This document shows positions 61,279 through 64,000 of a stretch of 64,000 bases of DNA, in pieces. Made by a program: the position numbers and the translations under genes. Under the pieces are notes generated by a model that ran no database searches, was not told where the DNA came from, and saw only the letters and a list, made by a program, of their open reading frames with translations. Source of the DNA: Nocardia otitidiscaviarum NBRC 14405 (lineage in GTDB: Bacteria > Actinomycetota > Actinomycetes > Mycobacteriales > Mycobacteriaceae); assembly GCF_000308635.1 (NCBI RefSeq), contig NZ_BAGD01000097.1:242266-306265 (forward strand), in the 5' to 3' direction. Every line of letters starts with the position of its first letter. The first letter of the stretch is position 1.

Positions 61279-62580
61279 TCAGCTGTTGAGCGGCACCCGG
61301 CGCAGCATCCCGTCGCGGGCGTCGGCCGCTTCCACCTCGTCGCGGGTGACGCCGAGAATGAACAGGATCGCGTCCAGGTACGGATGCGACAGTGCCGCGT
61401 CCGCCACCTCGCGCAGCGCGGGCTTGGCCTGGAAGGCGATGCCCAGCCCGGCGGCATTGAGCATGTCGATGTCATTGGCGCCGTCACCCACCGCGACGGT
61501 CTGCTCCATGGCCACACCGGCCTCGGCGGCGAACCGCCGCAGCGCCACCGCCTTGGCGGCACGGTCGACGATATCGCCCACCACCTTGCCGGTGAGCTTG
61601 CCGTCGACGATCTCGAGCGTATTGGCCTGCACGAAATCGAGTTCCAGCTCGTGCGCGAGCGGTTCGATGACCTGGCGGAACCCGCCGGAGACCACACCGC
61701 AGCGGAAGCCGAGGCGGCGCAGCGTGCGAATGGTGGTGCGCGCCCCGGGGGTGAGTTCGATGCGGTCGGCGACCTCGTCGATCACCGAGGCGTCCAGCCC
61801 GGCCAGCGTCGCCACCCGCTGGCGCAGCGATTCGGCGAAGTCGATCTCGCCGCGCATGGCGGCCTCGGTGACCTGGCGGACCTCGTCCTCCACACCCGCG
61901 TGCGCGGCCAGCATCTCGATGACCTCGCCCTGGATGAGGGTGGAGTCCACATCGAAGACGACGAGCCGCTTGGAGCGGCGTGCCAGGCCCGCACGCTCGA
62001 CCGCCACATCCACGCCCGCCTTCACGGCCACCTCGGCCAGACCGGTGCGCAGTCGCGTCTCCGCCATGCCGGTATCGACCGCGTCGGACGCCGTCTCGAC
62101 CACCTCGGGACGGCCCGCGTCGCCGATCGGCACCGCGACGGCGGGCGCGGAGGGCACCGTGACCATGAGTTCCAGCCCGGTCACCGGATAGTCGGCGATA
62201 CCGCGAATGGAGTCGATATTGACGCCCTGCCCGGCCAGTTCCCGGGAGATGGCCCCGAAGGCGCGCGCGGTGACCGGGCTGCCGAGCACGACCACGGCGT
62301 GGGTGGACAGTTTCGCGCCCGAGACGCTGTTCGCGCCGATCTCCACGTCGACATGCATGCCGACGGTGGCCATGGCGTCCTCGAGCTGATCCTGCAGGGC
62401 CTCCGGATCGCTGGGACAGGTCACCAGCACGCCCAGGGTCAGGCGACCGCGAATCACGACCTGCTCCACGTCGAGCAGGCTGACGGAGTTGTTCGCCAGG
62501 GCCGCGAGCAGCACCGACGTCACGCCCGGCTTGTCGGGTCCGGTGACCGTGACCAGAACCGTCGTGTCAGACGTGCTCAA
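61279..62580 (-). CDS. serB: Phosphoserine phosphatase with two ACT domains
   Basis: 433 residues from TTG 62580, with GGAG about 8 bases upstream. The two N-terminal ACT domains (about 7-85 and 95-175) bind serine in the mycobacterial SerB2 enzyme. The HAD domain shows VVFDVDSTLI (nucleophile Asp), GVVSGGF and VGDGANDIDML. It makes serine from phosphoserine, the last step of the pathway. It is adjacent to ctaD as in M. tuberculosis (Rv3042c). Confidence 0.95.
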   Translation of the reverse strand: MSTSDTTVLVTVTGPDKPGVTSVLLAALANNSVSLLDVEQVVIRGRLTLGVLVTCPSDPEALQDQLEDAMATVGMHVDVEIGANSVSGAKLSTHAVVVLGSPVTARAFGAISRELAGQGVNIDSIRGIADYPVTGLELMVTVPSAPAVAVPIGDAGRPEVVETASDAVDTGMAETRLRTGLAEVAVKAGVDVAVERAGLARRSKRLVVFDVDSTLIQGEVIEMLAAHAGVEDEVRQVTEAAMRGEIDFAESLRQRVATLAGLDASVIDEVADRIELTPGARTTIRTLRRLGFRCGVVSGGFRQVIEPLAHELELDFVQANTLEIVDGKLTGKVVGDIVDRAAKAVALRRFAAEAGVAMEQTVAVGDGANDIDMLNAAGLGIAFQAKPALREVADAALSHPYLDAILFILGVTRDEVEAADARDGMLRRVPLNS

Positions 62581-62746
62581 TCGAAACTCCGTTCTCGCGT
62601 GTGACCTGACCGTCGGCACGCGACGGCTCGCTCATTCTTCCAGGTGTGCCGCCGGTCGCCCGCGCCGACCACCGCCCCGGTGGCGGGCATCACCCGCCGT
62701 CGGTTGTCCGATGCCGCGTGCCGCGATGTCACAGCGGAAACGCGAA

Positions 62747-62776
62747 CGCGGCGGCCGTCCGAGGACGGCCGCCGCG
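62747..62776. terminator. Strong hairpin terminator after ctaD
   Basis: A perfect 14-bp stem (CGCGGCGGCCGTCC at 62747-62760, complement at 62763-62776) starts 21 bases after the ctaD stop. The remaining gap to serB (62581-62746) shows no supported feature. Confidence 0.8.
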
Positions 62777-62796
62777 CGCTGCTCGATCGACTGAGG

Positions 62797-64000
62797 TCAG
62801 ACCTTCGCCGTCTCCTTGACGGTGTGCGCCTTTCCACCCCAACCCACGTGCGCCTCGGCGCGCATGCGGTCGATCATGTGCGGGTAGTGCAGCTCGAACG
62901 CCGGACGCTCGGAGCGGATCCGCGGCAGCTCGTAGAAGTTGTGCCGCGGCGGCGGGCATGCGGTCGCCCACTCCAGCGAATTGCCGTAGCCCCACGGATC
63001 GTCCACGGTCACCACCTCGCCGTAGCGGTAGGACTTGAAGACGTTCCAGATGAACGGCAGCATCGACGCGCCCAGAATGAAGGCACCGATGGTGGAGATG
63101 GTGTTCAGCGTGGTGAACCCGTCGGTGGGCAGGTAGTCGGCGTAGCGACGCGGCATACCCTCGTTACCCAGCCAGTGCTGCACCAGGAACGTGGTGTGGA
63201 AGCCCACGAAGGTGGCCCAGAAGTGCCACTTCGCCAGGCGCTCGTCCAGCATGCGACCGGTCATCTTCGGGAACCAGAAGTAGATGCCCGCGTAGGTGGC
63301 GAACACGATGGTGCCGAAGAGCACGTAGTGGAAGTGCGCCACCACGAAATAGGTGTCGGACACATGGAAGTCCAGCGGCGGCGAGGCCAGCAGGACGCCC
63401 GACAGACCACCGAAGAGGAAGGTCACCAGGAAGCCGACCGAGAACAGCATGGGTGATTCGAAGGTCAGCTGACCCCGCCACATGGTGCCGATCCAGTTGA
63501 AGAACTTCACACCGGTCGGCACCGCGATGAGGAAGGTCATGAACGAGAAGAACGGCAGCAGCACCGCGCCGGTGGCGTACATGTGGTGCGCCCACACGGC
63601 GATGGACAGCGCGGCGATACCCAGCGTCGCGTACACCAGCGTGGTGTAGCCGAAGATCGGCTTGCGGCTGAAGACCGGGAAGATCTCCGACACGATGCCG
63701 AAGAACGGCAGCGCGATGATGTACACCTCGGGGTGCCCGAAGAACCAGAACAGATGCTGGTACAGCAGCGTGCCGCCGGAGGCCGGGTCGTAGATGTGGC
63801 CGCCCAGGTGCCGGTCGTAGGCCAGCGCCATGAGCGCGGCGGTCAGCAGCGGGAAGGCCAGCAGCACCAGCACCGAGGTCACCAGGATGTTCCAGGTGAA
63901 GATCGGCATGCGGAACAGGGTCATACCCGGGCAGCGCAGGCAGACCACCGTGGTGATCATGTTGACGCCGCCGAGGATGGTGCCCAGACCGGAGACGGCC
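62797..64000 (-). CDS. ctaD: Cytochrome c oxidase subunit I, 5' end cut by the window edge
   Basis: The last 401 residues of the aa3 oxidase core are visible. FWFFGHPEVYIIALP holds the CuB His and cross-linked Tyr, VWAHHMYATG the other CuB His pair, and VVAHFHYVLFGT the haem a and a3 ligands. About ten transmembrane helices remain. The enzyme reduces O2 with electrons from cytochrome c and pumps protons. The frame continues without a start to the right edge (AVSGLGTILGGVN before the first internal Met). Confidence 0.97.
   Translation of the reverse strand, partial: AVSGLGTILGGVNMITTVVCLRCPGMTLFRMPIFTWNILVTSVLVLLAFPLLTAALMALAYDRHLGGHIYDPASGGTLLYQHLFWFFGHPEVYIIALPFFGIVSEIFPVFSRKPIFGYTTLVYATLGIAALSIAVWAHHMYATGAVLLPFFSFMTFLIAVPTGVKFFNWIGTMWRGQLTFESPMLFSVGFLVTFLFGGLSGVLLASPPLDFHVSDTYFVVAHFHYVLFGTIVFATYAGIYFWFPKMTGRMLDERLAKWHFWATFVGFHTTFLVQHWLGNEGMPRRYADYLPTDGFTTLNTISTIGAFILGASMLPFIWNVFKSYRYGEVVTVDDPWGYGNSLEWATACPPPRHNFYELPRIRSERPAFELHYPHMIDRMRAEAHVGWGGKAHTVKETAKV

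Overview
The window is 64 kb of very GC-rich actinobacterial chromosome with almost no non-coding space. It most resembles Nocardia or a close relative (Mycobacteriales). The reason is gene order. Read left to right, gatA, gatC, an ACT-domain gene, ligA, a MetE-like gene, mnmA, a cysteine desulfurase, a PlsC/GNAT acyltransferase pair, etfA, etfB, a methyltransferase, a GH57 enzyme, a GT4 glycosyltransferase, a hexapeptide transferase, a beta-propeller lipoprotein, two methyltransferases, echA17, a Nudix gene, an ABC ATPase, serB2 and ctaD follow the order I recall for M. tuberculosis Rv3011c to Rv3043c. That comparison is from memory; no search was run.

Layout. 1-7400: a Ser/Thr kinase with an apparent frameshift, a histidine kinase/response regulator pair, and a translationally coupled pair of exported or membrane lipase-like proteins. 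7475-12860: core genes gatA, gatC and ligA. 12931-17091: small regulators, including a TetR and an ArsR-SRPBCC fusion with clear palindromic operators, and an orphan AAA ATPase. 17139-20600: MetE-like, mnmA and cysteine desulfurase. 20658-31541: an accessory block that looks like a stress island (enolase-superfamily enzyme, SDR, manganese catalase, GH15 glycosidase, pyruvate-oxidase-like TPP enzyme, giant FAD/Fe-S dehydrogenase, PRC-barrel protein). Several of its genes are preceded by GNNT-N15-GGGTA promoter candidates of the SigB/SigF type. 31640-37988: OlsA/OlsB-like acyltransferases, type II NADH dehydrogenase with a LysR, and small genes. 38167-43706: etfBA and, divergently, the three-gene alpha-glucan cluster linked in mycobacteria to methylglucose lipopolysaccharide. 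43742-47488: a second accessory block with a membrane NACHT-like protein, a TerF-like TerD-vWA protein and a tiny membrane protein. 47611-64000: the remaining syntenic genes, interrupted by an SDR-alpha/beta-hydrolase fusion under a TetR, a chagasin-like inhibitor, a Pth2-like protein and small lipoproteins, ending in a ctaD cut by the window edge.

How the parts fit. The core genes serve tRNA amidation and thiolation, Fe-S supply, DNA ligation, electron transfer and cell-envelope glucan or lipid synthesis. The accessory genes sit between these conserved blocks. The strongest unexplained signals are: the common promoter signature of the stress island; the NACHT/TerF/small-membrane-protein module with a degenerate P-loop; a conserved 19-bp operator shared by tetR and the SDR-hydrolase fusion; a dispersed palindromic repeat present twice; and a one-base frameshift in the kinase linker.
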